Made by a program: the position numbers and the translations under genes | The notes under the pieces: generated by a model | What the model saw: only the letters and a program-made list of their open reading frames with translations | What the model was told of the DNA's origin: nothing | Database searches by the model: none | Part shown: piece by piece, positions 10,454 to 22,400 of the stretch | Position numbering within the stretch: position 1 is the first letter of the stretch | Layout of the letters: every line of letters starts with the position of its first letter | Source of the DNA: Henricia sp. BOLD:AAB3569 | Taxonomy: Eukaryota; Echinodermata; Asteroidea; Spinulosida; Echinasteridae | Assembly: GCA_037783545.1 (NCBI GenBank) | Contig: JBBELK010000165.1 | Location: forward strand, 434,001 to 498,000 | Direction: 5' to 3' | Length of the DNA: 64,000 nucleotides

Positions 10454-11198
10454 GATGCCATCGGGTGAATTTCTACTCTTGGCTTTCTAAACACCCACGG
10501 TAATACAAATGTGAATCGGTTCTCAAAAAACAGTTTAATATTTTACTAGTTGTACGCTTAAGGTCCGTAAACTGTCTCGACCTCTGTCCATCTGCTAAAC
10601 CGACACGAGCCCCATTGACCTTATCACCAGCGCGTACACCTGCCAATGTCTTCCTTCCTATTATCTAAATGGTAATCTGTGAATTAAAAACTTTAATAAT
10701 AATTGATGCAGGTTTTCAGACAGGTGACCTTTAAGCCGTTTTCGCTTTTCCGCAATTTGCAGAAAAGCCTTTTTTTGTTAATAACATAGATGTATTCGAG
10801 GGGTGTATTCGAAACCCCGTTTCCGAGTGACTCGCGAACGGTGTTCTCGAGTTAGTTACTAACGGGGGAAGTATACGTGCCTTTACGGTTCCCCCACAAT
10901 TCCCTGCGCGCATACCACCGACAGCCTTCAAAACTCACACGCGCGCACTCATTGCGGCGTGCACGCTCATAGTGCAGTGCCGCACTGCGGCCGTGCCCAC
11001 CGACCTCGTGACAAATCAAGTATTTCACACCTAGCTAGACGCCGATATAATCTCAAAACAGATATACAGCGCTATACGTATACCAGGTAAAACTTGTCAA
11101 AAACAAAAATTCGCCACGTTTTACGTACGAGTTTGAAGCGGCCGAGGATCCACTCCCGGATCCCCTGCGAAATCCCATTTGTTTGTACATGATCAAAC
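10454..11198. other. No supported feature
   Basis: Contains a minus-strand 66-codon frame without recognisable motif. No repeat or exon can be supported. Confidence 0.35.
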
Positions 11199-11200
11199 TA

Positions 11201-11346
11201 TAGACCGTACCGAATAGCCGCCATTTCGTGGGGCAGTTTCTTTGTTCCTTGAGGACATGCATGGTTGCACATATTGTGCTTCCATTGTTGAACGGTTTAA
11301 GTAACAATAGGTGCCCCACGAAATGGCGGCTATTCGATACGGTCTA
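11201..11346. mobile_element. TA-flanked MITE family J, copy 1
   Basis: A 146-bp element with inverted ends TAGACCGTACCGAATAGCCG and CGGCTATTCGATACGGTCTA, flanked by TA on both sides (11199-11200, 11347-11348), as expected of Tc1/mariner-type non-autonomous elements. The ends carry GCCGCCATTTCG. Other copies: 35046-35625 (interrupted), 44039-44179 and a three-copy array at 54664-55067. Confidence 0.8.
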
Positions 11347-11988
11347 TATACGAGCTCCGATCTTGTGCGGTGTACTAGAATTCCGTGGCATCATGCACTG
11401 CGCGCTGACTGGGCCCAGGGAATTGTGGGGGAACCGTAAAGGAACGTACTGTAGCACGAAATGTAAAGCAATGAAGGTTAGTGCACGGCTTTATAGCTAT
11501 AACCTGTTTAAGCTTGGTCATATCTCAAACCCGACCCTTTCGATTGCCTTTTTTTTTGCGGGGAATGAAATTCTCGTTCGCGAGCAATATTCGCGTTTAG
11601 TCTAGACATCCGAAACTTTCTTCAAAATGTCTCATTCGGTTGTAAATGTTCAAATACAAAATAGAAAGTATCCCCGAAACTCGAGGGCAGTCACCCTTAG
11701 TATGCCGCCAACATTTGTCCCATGCGCGGCCGTGTTTACCTAGCGCACATGACTCGAGTTACAAAATGCATTATGTACGGCGCAAGTCTCAACAGCCTTA
11801 GCGCAATTTCTGCATGGTCAATTGTATTGCGTATGATATGAGGATGCCATGAAAGTATACATCATACGTCTCTTTGCCGATTTTATTTCACGATTCAAGA
11901 AATGCACCACAAAGGCCGTATAGTTGCGTTAATTGCACAAAGAAAGAAGAACGTTGGTAAAGTAGCCTGCGGAAACTCAGTTACATGC
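11347..11988. other. No supported feature
   Basis: A 125-codon plus-strand frame begins inside the preceding MITE and runs into unique sequence. It has no recognisable motif and I regard it as chance. Confidence 0.35.
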
Positions 11989-12112
11989 ATGTACATGTGG
12001 CAATATTTCACAAGGCTTTGTGTTCAAAGTGATGTCTTAAAATGAGTATGATGTACATGTGGCAATATTTCACAAGGCTTTGTGTTCAAAGTGATGTCTT
12101 AAAATGAGTATG
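11989..12112. repeat. Perfect 62-bp tandem duplication
   Basis: Two adjacent identical 62-bp units (11989-12050 and 12051-12112), each starting ATGTACATGTGGCAATATTT and ending AAAATGAGTATG. The absence of any difference implies a recent event. Confidence 0.95.
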
Positions 12113-12159
12113 CACATTCGTTAAAACATGTTAGTCGTGAGCTCTCTCCAAAACAGTAA

Positions 12160-12270
12160 GGTGCCATTTCCGACAGAAAAAAAAATCATTGCAATCAACA
12201 CTTCCAGAAGGTTTTTCTCGTCAACTCATGAAATGAAATTTTTGAGTCGTGGCAAATGATGGGTCTTTAA
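12160..12270 (-). mobile_element. Family F fragment
   Basis: Reverse-complement piece recognisable from AAGGTGCCATTTCCGACAG, AGGTTTTTCTCGTCAACTCA and TGGCAAATGATGGGTCTTTAA. Diverged relative to the copies at 37.6 and 41.6 kb. Confidence 0.5.
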
Positions 12271-13626
12271 TCCCCGGCGTCAAAATATATTGTTAAATGT
12301 ACATAAGGCCTACCTTGTACGATCCTGAAAACCTAAATGCCTGTGGTCAACACCCAATGGTAGATGTACAGTGAGCTACATGTACGAATTACACGTCAAG
12401 TTATCAGGCCAAACAATAATAAGATTTGAGCGACTGTCAAAATTGAGCGCATTTTCGAAAGGACCCGTTCCGCCTTCGACTTCGTTTTAATTTCAATAAA
12501 CGCCACAGCGAGATGCATCGGTCAAGATCGAGCGTCCAAGCCGACTTGGGCATTCGTTTCGAAAATGCCAAAACTTTTGCGACTAGGCATATGCATGCAA
12601 ACGACGAAAACAACCCGATTATGCCTGCGTTTTTCAAGGATGAACTGTATTAGCTTTTGAGGTCTGGGCCGAGTTTTGGCGATCGCAACCTTACAAACGT
12701 TTGTCACATCTTACAATGATAGGGGCCCGTTTTGGCGATCAAAACTAGAAACATGTTTGTGATGTAACTCAATAATTAACCAATGAACAGCTTTGGTTGC
12801 GACGACCAAAGCCGCCCATTGGATGAATCAGCCATTACGTCAGAAACATGAATATGGTAATAGTCGCCAAAACAAGCCCCAGATGTGCCATTGGTCAAAT
12901 CCGTGTTTTCGTCAGAAAAATGTCTCTGCTTATAACCGCGAAAACGTCCATGTCATTTTTCGTTGATGTGCACTGGGCATAACGGGATCTATACTTTTTA
13001 TCCATTTTATGTCTGTATTAGCCTTCGTTGGCTTCTGTAATTGTTGTCATGAAATGATTATTAGCCTATATTATCTACCCAAATAAAACTTGTCATTGGG
13101 ATTTGAAGACTTTATAAAACCAATTGATGTTTTTATTGGATGACCGGCCTTGCACAGGCGTTTAATCTGCCTCCAATGACATCGCAGCACAAAATGATCT
13201 TTGTGAATTTTGTAATCTGAGCGCTGTGCAAAAAAAAAGATAGATCGGTAAATAATCTTTGCAATTGATTACACGACAGAAGAGGTCCGAATTGTCTGAC
13301 GTGCCCGTGGGCTGGCTTTTTGATTGAGGGGTACTCTAGTTTGTAAGGGACAACAAATGAAGGTTTTCATTACTGAGCCCTCCTCCCCCTCCCCCTCCCC
13401 AGTTCTAGTGCCAAAAGAACGGGACTGTAGCGTCGTGTAAAATACAGGGTTCAAACCATGTTCAGACTAACCACCGTCCCCTGCCGTCACGGCCATTTCC
13501 ATCTACCACTTTTGTCCGTTTTCCATCACAATTTATTTACAAATTTCACAAATACACCAAATCGAGGACATTAACAATGTTTACATATACATGATCATGG
13601 AGGAAGGAAGATTCCTCCATGGGCTA
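12271..13626. other. No supported feature
   Basis: Unique-looking sequence with a CT-rich patch at about 13378-13400. Short minus-strand frames (60-66 codons) carry no recognisable motif. Confidence 0.35.
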
Positions 13627-13660
13627 TTGCAGCAGAGACCTGAATGGAGCTCCTCCATCC

Positions 13661-13903
13661 CAGGGGCCAATTTCATGGCGCTGCTAAGCACAAACTTGCT
13701 TAGCACAGGATTTATTTGCCTTATAAAATGGATTACAAGCCAAAAATATTCGCCGACTTGTGTTCTTCGCAAGAGTAGGAGAATACCTTTCAATACTTCA
13801 TAACTTACGATTTTGGCTGGCAATCCATTTTTACAAAATAAAACAAATGAATCCTGTGCTAAGCAAATGTTTGTGCTTAGCAGCGCCATGAAATTGGCCC
13901 CTG
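13661..13903. mobile_element. Fold-back MITE family K, copy 2
   Basis: A 243-bp near-palindrome from CAGGGGCCAATTTCAT to ATGAAATTGGCCCCTG, the same ends and length as the copy at 2664-2907. An outer inverted pair, TTGCAGCAGAGACC (near 13627) and GGTCTCTGCTGTAA (near 13902), suggests it sits inside, or has captured, another inverted repeat. Confidence 0.8.
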
Positions 13904-14793
13904 GTCTCTGCTGTAATAGCAGGTTGCACATGTAACAATGCACACACAGCGCAGCATTGGTGTCCTCGTTCATTGAAACAATGTGGTCATATTTTTCTAA
14001 AGAATTGACTTATTCTGCGATCTTTTACACGGGGAAATTAAAACAATCCGACCCTTTATGTTCTAGACCAGCCCGAAATATCCACGTACGAATATTTTCA
14101 GCCAGTTTCGTTCAGGCGCCTGGGAGTTTATCTATAACAAACAAACAAGTATAAGATAGGTGTCGTATTTTAAAGGCCATTATTAGAGCATTTGCTGTGA
14201 CCCAAAATTTTACTTCATGATTTGACAAGAAAAAAAGGCAGCGCTGTCATTATACCTTTATATGGTCACGAGGTTATCACCAACTTAAAAATGTGCTCTT
14301 GAAATTTTAAAAGCCGAAATGTTTGTAGTCTATAAGTGTGCACTTGTCCTTCCCCCAATTTGATCCGGTTTGACAGTAGATCATTAAAATAATCTCCAAG
14401 TTGGTGAATTACTTTTTAAACACAAGCTTAAACGGCGACCTCGATAGCTCCGTTTTACCAGTGGCCAATTTTATAAAGTTGTTTAGCAGAAAGATATGCT
14501 TAACGAAGCATGTCCAGATCACGTTTTTGACTCCCCTATTTTTCCCCATGTGTGTTGTGAGTTTGATATATCAGTGGTCATATTTTTCTCATTAACATAT
14601 TCTGAAATTTCGCGCTTCCAATCCGTATGTTTTTAAGGATATTGTCAAAAAGTCGCCAATGTTTTGTAAACTATTTTATCCGGTTAGTTTTACACATAGA
14701 GTATTAGATGTTGTTGTTGTTGTATATTTTATGGCATCTTCGGCAACTAAGGCCCTTTATGCCATCAACTATACGGTTTTAGTTTTAACTATA
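13904..14793. other. Mostly unassigned; weak family F and K fragments
   Basis: A family F-like piece at about 14187-14250 (GCATTTGCTGTGACCC, AAAATTTTACTTCATGA) and a family K-like piece at about 14461-14505 (GTGGCCAATTTTATAAAG) are recognisable. The rest is unassigned. Confidence 0.35.
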
Positions 14794-14996
14794 CTATATT
14801 ATCAACTTGAGATGACGAAGAAGGAGTTGCAGTTTTAGAAGTGGGAGGAAAACCCCCAGAGAAATGCCCCAGGGGAAAACCCACGCGGTCAAGTAGAGAC
14901 TGCAAACCCAATCCACATACACACCCCGGATTCGAACCCGGGACGCCAGAGGTGAAAGGCGAGGAAAGAACCCGTACGCCAACCCGACCGCCCAGA
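14794..14996 (-). mobile_element. tRNA-derived SINE family 2, minus orientation
   Basis: On the minus strand the block begins GGTCGGGTTGGCGTACGGGT, carries the B box GGGTTCGAATCCGGG, then GGATTGGGTTTGCAGTC and CGTGGGTTTTCCCCTGGGG. The same order occurs on the plus strand at 20535-20800, so both are members of one SINE family. The 62-codon frame inside is not a gene. Confidence 0.8.
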
Positions 14997-15774
14997 GTAT
15001 TAGATATAGAAAACTAGAGTGTGCACTGGCTATTCAAGTCACGTACGTGCGTGTGTGGACTGTGCCATGGGCGGCGGCGCCATGTTTGCTTAACGCTACA
15101 CTGCAAAAAATGCGGTGTTAAATTTCTAACACCAAGGTTTTTTTAATTATTTGGGTGTTACATTTGTGCCAAACGAACACCGGTGTAATAGATTAACAGC
15201 AAAAAAAGTGGTGTAGAATTTGCATGGTGTTAAACTTGATAAACTGCGCATGATCACAATGCATGACGCTTAGTATTCTAATCCCATTGGTTGATCTCGA
15301 GAAAATTATGGGATGTCGGTCACGTGTTCACTGCCAAAAAATGTTTAAAAAGAATGCTAAGGGAGCATGCGCGGAAATCCAGCTATTTGATTGGCTACAG
15401 GCGTTTCTGATCATTTTACCGCGTTTGAGCATACAAACCCGTAATCACCACGTTGTACTTATGGCTAGACTATCTGAATTTTTTTTCTCTATAATATCAT
15501 CATTACTCCTTAGGGGGATGGGAAGAAATAATGAAAAACATGATGAAAATAATGGTATTTTGCCAATTTCATTACTGTTCCACCAACCTTTTTGCTTTCA
15601 CATCCAATTTGTATACAGATTGCAAATCTCATGCCTTCTTTCCATGGATATTTTTTTGGGTAGGTATTTTACGATTGTAAGGTTAGAACGAAATCCAAGC
15701 TCCTTTGGTTACTCGTAACAATATGACACCATATTAATTTTGCCAAGACCAGATATACACATGTATATAGTATA
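14997..15774. other. No supported gene; ACACTGCAAAAAA-type repeat words
   Basis: The stretch 15095-15245 contains CTACACTGCAAAAAATGCGG and GGTGTTAAA-type words typical of degenerate MITEs, but I could not define both ends. A plus-strand 151-codon frame at 15263-15718 has no recognisable domain and poor composition for a protein; I do not call it. Confidence 0.3.
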
Positions 15775-16102
15775 GAGATGGGACGTTTAACCGGTTAACC
15801 GAAAAAAAATTGTAAAAACCGGTTTTGCCGAACGTTTAAACAAAACACAATTTTAAAGAATTTACAATGGTTTTCAGAGGGTTATTTGTAATGACTCAAT
15901 GAAACTGAAATACATTTATATAGGGTCGTAGTAAAATTTTGACCAGATAAGGGTTCAGTGATTATTTTGGGGGCTTAGGGGTATTGTGTACATTGCACAT
16001 CTATAAACACCAGCAACAATCTGTAGTGTCGGCCTAACAGTTAACCGACACTTGAAAGAATTGCAAACCGGTTTCTGAATTAACCGTAAATTCCCAACCT
16101 GC
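15775..16102. mobile_element. Degenerate TIR element with GGTTAACCG ends
   Basis: Left end GAGATGGGACGTTTAACCGG and right end (inverted) GCAGGTTGGGAATTTACGGT, with further inverted ACCGGTT words near both ends. Ends of the GATGGGA...GGTTAACCGG type are common among hAT-like elements; that classification is inference. No clear target duplication. Confidence 0.4.
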
Positions 16103-16204
16103 ATTGGACAGTCACAAAATTAGGTTAAGCCATGATCTTGATAGAATAATTGATTAGCTCCAACTGGAGCATCACTCAATGTGAGGATGGGAGGCCAGAG
16201 GACA

Positions 16205-17095
16205 GCTAGTCAAGAGATGCATGATTAGCAGTAGCTAATCCTTTCTGGAACATCTTAGGATCAGTGATACTGGTCAGGGAATATAGCCTATTCCAGTCCC
16301 GTGCTGTATTTGGAAAATAGGACATCTGGTAACACTTTGTCTTGGATGCAGGAATGCAGAGTGAGAGTGGATGGTGTTGTCTGGACACTGACGATTTCCT
16401 ATTATTGAACTGTAAATGATCACTAAGCTGAAGATCCATGTGATGATGTACAACTTTGTGCATAGTGACCAGCCTCTGCGTATGACGTCTGGATTCAAGT
16501 GTAGTGAGACTAATCGATCGTTGCATAGCAGTGACAGAGCTTTCTCTACCATAATCGTTCATGATGAAACGTGTAGCTCGCCTCTGAACAGCTTCGACTT
16601 TGTTGATATTCCGTTTTGTAAAGGGGTCCCACACTGAGCTGCAGTATTCCAAATGTGGTCTATAACCAAACTTTTGTAGGCTTGTAATTTGACAATTTGA
16701 GGTGCATTATGAAGATTACGACGGAGAAAACCAACCATACTATTGGCCTTTGAAACTATACTGTCCACATGTATAGTCCACATCATGTCGCCTGACAATA
16801 TTACTCCTAAGTATTTATGACTATCTGCTGTTTGAAGACGATGACCAGACAGCTTATACGAATATTCAAGTTTTGATTTATTCCTACTAAAGTGAAGATT
16901 ACTACATTTTTCTGGTTTAAAGGAAATTTTAGCCACTTTTTCTCCCAATATTCCAGTCGTCCCAGATCACGTTGAAGGATCTCACAATCTGACAATGAGG
17001 AAACTGGTCTGTAAATGACAGTCATCCGCGAACAAAGAAATGTTGGAATTAATCCCATCGCCCAAGTCATTTATGTACATAGCGAATCCAGTTAT
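16205..17095 (-). pseudogene. Decayed CR1/L2-like LINE, reverse transcriptase C-terminal part
   Basis: Reading down the minus strand, one finds the end of an RT domain (MYINDLGDG, then LFADD, the catalytic YxDD box, near 17030), then YRPVSS...LQRDLGRLEYWEKKWL, KYLGVILS, KANSMVGFLRRNL, SSVWDPFTKRNINKVEAVQRRATRF and finally a YFPNTARDWNRL-type C-terminus near 16290. These follow the order of CR1/L2/Rex-type LINE ORF2 proteins. The pieces lie in three different frames joined by at least three frameshifts, and the N-terminal endonuclease and most of the RT are missing. It is a dead 5'-truncated copy. Confidence 0.88.
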
Positions 17096-17347
17096 GATGG
17101 TTATTAGTGGCTTTCGCTCGATAGAATGCTCTATTCTTCCGTCTTATTGTGCGTTTTAACTGCCTGTTGACCCAATGTAGGTTGAATCGTGAGCTTCTGT
17201 AAAATGAGGGACGGAAATCAAGAGACGAATCCCTTAGTCAATACAACAAATGAAAACTAAAGTGAACCTGTATGTTTACCTGCTACTGATGGCACGGACA
17301 ATCAATAAAATTGACAAAAACTGCAAATTTGTACATGCATTTTCAAC
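17096..17347. other. No supported feature
   Basis: Sequence between the LINE remnant and a TA-flanked MITE; nothing recognised. Confidence 0.3.
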
Positions 17348-17349
17348 TA

Positions 17350-17533
17350 CAGTAAACTCTCATTATAGCGCTCTTCAAGGGACCGAAATAATTTGAGCTT
17401 TATATCCAGAGAGCGCTATAACCAGCAATGCATACCCCACACAATGCAGGGAATAATGGCTGGGACTTAGAAAAAGGAGCTTTTATATCGAGAAGAGCTT
17501 TATATCAGGGGGTGTTATAACGAGAGTTTACTG
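17350..17533. mobile_element. pogo/Tigger-like MITE
   Basis: Ends CAGTAAACTCTCATTATAGC and (right) CGTTATAACG-type TATAACGAGAGTTTACTG are inverted repeats flanked by TA on both sides. The CAGT(A/G)AAACTC...TTATA end with TA duplication is the pattern of pogo/Tigger-type elements. A second copy is at 39833-39985, and one-ended relatives lie near 23380 and 36106. Confidence 0.75.
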
Positions 17534-17535
17534 TA

Positions 17536-18221
17536 TTTCTTGGAAATGTGATGGCAGTGTGCCCAGCCAAATTTATTCTGTAAATTTTTGTAATACGATT
17601 GTAAAATATGGACATTTCTTTACTGTTCGAGGTATTATTTTGATTAATTTAAGAAATGTTTAAATTTTAATCCAGTGTTTACCAGTTTTGGATCACGCTC
17701 ATATCCATTTAAATGTACATGTACTTAGGGAAATAATACATATAGAGGGCAGTACAGCACTTGGACAAGGTTTGTGATAACCAGAAATCACCATGATCTA
17801 GCATTGGAACACTACAGGATGCGCACCACACTAAATACATCTCCATAGACAACAGTGCTAATTGGACTAACTTCCAAAAATAATTAAAAATATTCCAAAC
17901 TCTCTCAGGACATGGCGCCAGGTGGAAAAATAATGTTTTTCGTTTTCTTTTCAATTTGCACTATGTTGACCATTGATTTTGTTTTCGGAAAAATGGCTCT
18001 AAAGAAGACCACCCCTAAAATAAGCACATTTCAAAGGCAGCCATGTCTGAAAATTATCTCTCCACTACAGGGAACATTAGAGCACTTTTAAGCCTTCATT
18101 TAAACCAACAATTCTCAAAGTTGCAAGACCGACCACGAACCAGGCTTTGTGTAAACACCTAACAGTACTTCTTTAGAGATAAGAGCCCCACGTTTTGTTT
18201 GTGGGGACTACTCAAGACGCA
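17536..18221. other. No supported feature
   Basis: An 81-codon minus-strand frame has no recognisable domain. No repeat found. Confidence 0.3.
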
Positions 18222-18552
18222 GCAGTGTGACAAGTATGTTGACATCCTTAAAATGGGATACACTTCAAAGAAGGTGTGTAATTCACCAGGTTACTACATT
18301 GTACAAAATCCTTCATCGAATCAACACAGTAGATCCCAGCCACATCAGACAGAAATCACGGAAGTCCAGGAAAGGCAACAACAATCAGTTTGATAGGCCT
18401 CGCATCTCATCTACGACATTTGAACATTCATTCTTTCCCAGATCAACTAAAGTATGGAATAGTCTTCCACAAACAGTTATAGATTTGACGTCACCGGCCA
18501 TGTTTAGAGACGGGATTGGGCAGTATCTGTCCGACTTCGAGACAAACCATTA
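18222..18552 (+). pseudogene. LINE ORF2 C-terminal fragment, second LINE
   Basis: The plus strand encodes LKWDTLQRRCVIHQVTTLYK, then HSFFPRSTKVWNSLPQTV and a stop. The xLxWxxLxxRR...LYK and FFPRSxxxWNSLP words are the standard C-terminal end of CR1/L2-type reverse transcriptases. It differs clearly in sequence from the remnant at 16205-17095 and lies in the opposite orientation, so it is a separate insertion truncated at the 5' end. Confidence 0.85.
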
Positions 18553-18643
18553 AACGACAAGTTGCGTGTATATAAGTCTGTTTGCAATAATGGAGAGACT
18601 TTTTTCACCAGGATCATAATTCTGTGCAATGACATGCAGTTAT

Positions 18644-18914
18644 CTTCTCTCAAAACAAAAGAAATATCTTAAGACAGATCTAAGAAGATAACTTAAGCAA
18701 CAAATAGTGCAACAACATACATTTCTGAAAATCATGTGTACAAATTTCATATTTAACGTATGTAACATAGGACTTGTGACATTTGTTGGTGTCCTTCTTA
18801 CATATACACGTAATGGAAATTTGCACACAGGGCTTTCAGGAAGGTATGTTGTGGCACTATTCGTTGCAGTTCTTTAGCTTAGATCTATCTTAAGATGTTT
18901 CTTTTGTTTTGAGA
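18644..18914. repeat. Fold-back element, family I
   Basis: Left arm starts TTCTCTCAAAACAAAAGAAA and the right arm ends TTTCTTTTGTTTTGAGAGAA, with further inverted matches (ATCTTAAGACAGATCTAAG, TTTCTGAAA, CAAATTTC). The centre carries the inverted pair GTATGTAACATAGGAC / GTGTCCTTCTTACATATAC. Half copies occur at about 33655-33900 and 51740-51965. Confidence 0.75.
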
Positions 18915-19315
18915 GAAGATGAATGACATTGTACAGATATATAATCCAGGAGGAAAAGGTCTTTCCGGTATAGAAAACAGACACATATAACACCACTCTC
19001 CTAAGGCCTCCTTGTTAAGTTCTCTAATGGAAGATTCAGGAGGATATTCACCAAGTACCAAGTAATGTGGAGATCACACCAGTATTTTCGCTTCCACATC
19101 CATATATGCTGCCAGATATGAGACTGAGTGACTCCCCTTACCGCCCCTATACCTCAACGCACTCTTCCCTTTTGCAAATGTACACTGTAAAAAAAATTGT
19201 GTAAATATTTGCGTTGCTCGGTCTCATATCTTGCACCAAATGTACATCAAAATTGGAGTCTTGCAAATTTCCTTTTCTTTCTCAGCAGTCATTCCATTGT
19301 CTTTAATTGTTCCTC
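18915..19315 (-). other. Presumed CCDC59 3' region, otherwise unassigned
   Basis: This lies directly downstream of the CCDC59 stop codon. An ATTAAA hexamer is present about 8 bases after the stop on the minus strand, which would be unusually close for a polyadenylation signal. No canonical AATAAA was seen nearby, so the transcript end is not located. Confidence 0.3.
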
Positions 19316-19480
19316 TCACACGTCCTGTGATTGTATCTTTTGTAGCAAGTGGTGCATGTGGTACTTGATGATAGGCTGCCCTTTCCTTGTTCTCTTTCTC
19401 AACATTTGGTGTCTTGCTTCCTTTTTCACTTGGTATCGGTTGAGAGCCGTTTCCCTTGCTTCCCGTCTTGTGGTTCTCTC
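19316..19480 (-). CDS. CCDC59 exon 4 and stop
   Basis: Acceptor after a T-rich tract (CCAAATCAAAG|GAG). Fifty-four codons then TGA. Encodes REARETALNRYQVKKE and RKGQPIIKYHMHHLLQKIQ, the conserved C-terminal helix of the family. Confidence 0.88.
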   Translation of the reverse strand, partial: ERTTRREARETALNRYQVKKEARHQMLRKRTRKGQPIIKYHMHHLLQKIQSQDV

Positions 19481-22400
19481 CTTTGATTTGGAAAAAAAAA
19501 AAAGTGCAATATCAGAAAACGGTGCTCTGTGAGTGCCATCCTACATGTACTTGTTTAGATACCGAGATAATTTATCTAGTAACCAAGTTGACTTACATAA
19601 CGTGGATTATGTCGACTTGGCGAGATAAATTACATTGCCAAGTCGGTGTCCTAGATTTAATAAGTCGTCTTGGCGAAATATTTTATGTCGCCAAGTCGTC
19701 TTCCTGAATTCAATAAGTCGACTTGATGAGATAATTTGTTGCCGAGTCGACTTAGTAGATTTAGAAAGGCAACTCGGCATCAAAAATTTCTCGCCAAAAT
19801 GACTTATTAAATCTAGAAAGTCCTTTTGGCAACATAAATTTTCAGACAACACCGGAGACCAACCAATAGTCACGAGGAAGGCTATTTTGTGGTTTTCCCC
19901 TTCATCCTTTCATGACATCTCACTTTAGCTTTTTTGCTTTGTTTGTATCTTTTGGTTTTTTTTTTCATGACCAACTTTGCCTATGTTTGCTTTCTTCACA
20001 GAATTCCCCACCACGTCACCACGCGTCGGTGCGCCGGCCAATTCATCCCGCCGCACGGCGTCGGTGGATCCCACGGTCAGCTACTTAAGGAGACACCGAA
20101 CTGTCTTCACCATCGCCTGATGAAGGCCTGCAGCTTTGCAGTCGAAACGTCGCGATCCCCTCGCGAGACAGCAAGAAATCAAGAATACCTTCATGGATGA
20201 CTGATCACCAATAGTTCAAAACGACCATGTCAGAAATAGCTTTGTACCAGATTATGTATGCTATTGTAGACTTGCTATTATATGGGATTCATCACATGCA
20301 CAATATAATAATTCCAGACATTGGGTGATTTCTGTAATGAAGCCAGGAAATCATCTGAGCTTCAGGAAAGTACTTAGAACGGGCAACATTTTCCCTAATT
20401 AAGATGCTTTTAATATCAATTCTCATACATTTGTATTTACAATCTTTCTTTAAGATGAGTGCATTTATGAAGGAAAGACGGAAGTAAATCGGAAGTCGAA
20501 CTGCTTGAATTTTATTTGTAGGGGTCATCAGGGAATCAGGTTGGCGTAGCGGTTCTTTCCTCGCCTTCCATCTCTGTGGCCCTGGTTCCAATCCCGTCCA
20601 AGTCAGTACATGGATTGGGTTCTCAGTCCCTGCTTGATTCCGTGGGTTTTCCCCTATACAGAATTGTGCAGGGGTTTTCCTCCTGCATTTAAAACCCAGC
20701 ATTTTTTCGTCGTCTTCTCTTTAGACGTTTCTTCAGGCTTAGGAGCTACAGTGCCTTGGGCACTTTTGAGGAATCCTTGGTTTCAATACCAGAAATAATT
20801 AATCACTAAAAGCATAAATCTTCAGGCATAACATTTAGTGTTCTCTTGATCAAACCAGTTTGGGTGATTAAAAAGAAAATGGTTTTTGTTTTTGTTTTTT
20901 ATACAACATAAATTAATTTGTTCAGGTTGCGTGAACATTGACAGACTTTCGCCGGGAAATGGCCGTGAAATTTAAGGATGTAGGGGAAAATGGGCTCGGG
21001 CTTCCTGCCTACTCCTGCGCTGGTGTACTCCTGACTTGTGCGTATGCTCAGACTTTTGGACGGCCGTTGACACACCCCAGATATTGTGACGGGATTTTGG
21101 TCAAAGTGTGGCCCAAATGTCGGCAAATTTGGAAGTCAAGGAATTTTCCGACGAACTTCAAATTTTGCATGCTCCAAACTGTCTATATTCAGGTTTTACC
21201 TTGTGTCTCTTTTCACATTCTTCAGTTTGTCTGCCATGCTGCTGTTCCGCTGAAGTGTAACGGTTGAAACTGCTGGTTAATTTGGAATCATTCCTCCTAT
21301 CTTTTGCCTCTTTGCTGTGACTTGTTTCTTTACTTCTGTCATACCTGTTTGACTTTTGCTGTGTCTTTTTATTTCTGCGATGGAAATAAACCACACGATG
21401 AAATATTGTTATAAAAGACAAACCCCAAGGGAGAAATCTTTAAAAAAAAAAATAATTTTTTAGAAAATGGAATTTATTCTAACCTAACAATCATGTAAAA
21501 AAAGTGGGTCAGGGGCTGGGTAAGGTAAAGGTCATGCTTGTAATTACAAGCCGGAGTGCCCATCTTTCTTTCATTAGTGAGGGGGCCAGACTCCTCTTTC
21601 GAGTTTGCTGTGGGGGTTTGCCACTCCACCCACACAGCTAGTCTGTTAACTTCCCAGCATTTTATACACCTGGGTTGGGAGAGGCAACTCATGGCAAAGT
21701 GCCTTGCCCAAGAGCACACGCACCACGGACGAGATTCGAACCCACGACCTGTGGATTTACCAAAGTCTTGGATTCAGTACGCTACACCACTCGGCCATGG
21801 TGCCCTGTGGGCTGCGTAGGTCTTTACTACTTTTAGAAGGCTAAAAGTGATTTTCTGATTGTCACTGCAGTAACATCTAGGAGGGCAGGCTATCTTGGCA
21901 GTTGCGTATCGTGATTCGTGTATCGTAAATTTGGCTCTTCCGTTGCAGTTTGCTGGAAAAATGTAAAGATAAATTACGTTTGACGAGTGTTTTGCTGTTT
22001 AAAAGAATCATCGGAATAGAACGACCACAGCACTAAATTCTGGAGATTACAGGGACTTCCATGGTAAGTTTTTCAATGTGTAATTTTGACTGTAAGGTGA
22101 AATTTTCAGATTCGTATACAGGCGCCATCTTGGATGCAGCTTGGCCAATATGGTGCCATTTACAATAAAACTTGACCAGCTAAAAGTGATTCATCATGTC
22201 CCAATGTAAATGTCAGAAAATCACTTCTAAAAAGTAGGTCTATACATACTGTACATTGTAAAAATGTTGACATTTCATGGTTGTGACAAAATTGTTGATA
22301 AGTAGTATTTCGAGAGAGGTCTTGAAATAATACTATCAATCCTTAGCGTGTTTTAAATCTCTTTTAAAATAAATTGATACTGTTTTTGTTTAGGTTTTAT

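Noticed and set aside
15263..15718. 151-codon plus-strand frame
   Set aside because: No recognisable motif, AT-driven composition, and no splice or promoter context. I could not distinguish it from a chance frame.
16205..17095. Intact LINE reverse transcriptase
   Set aside because: At least three frameshifts and loss of the N-terminal domains.
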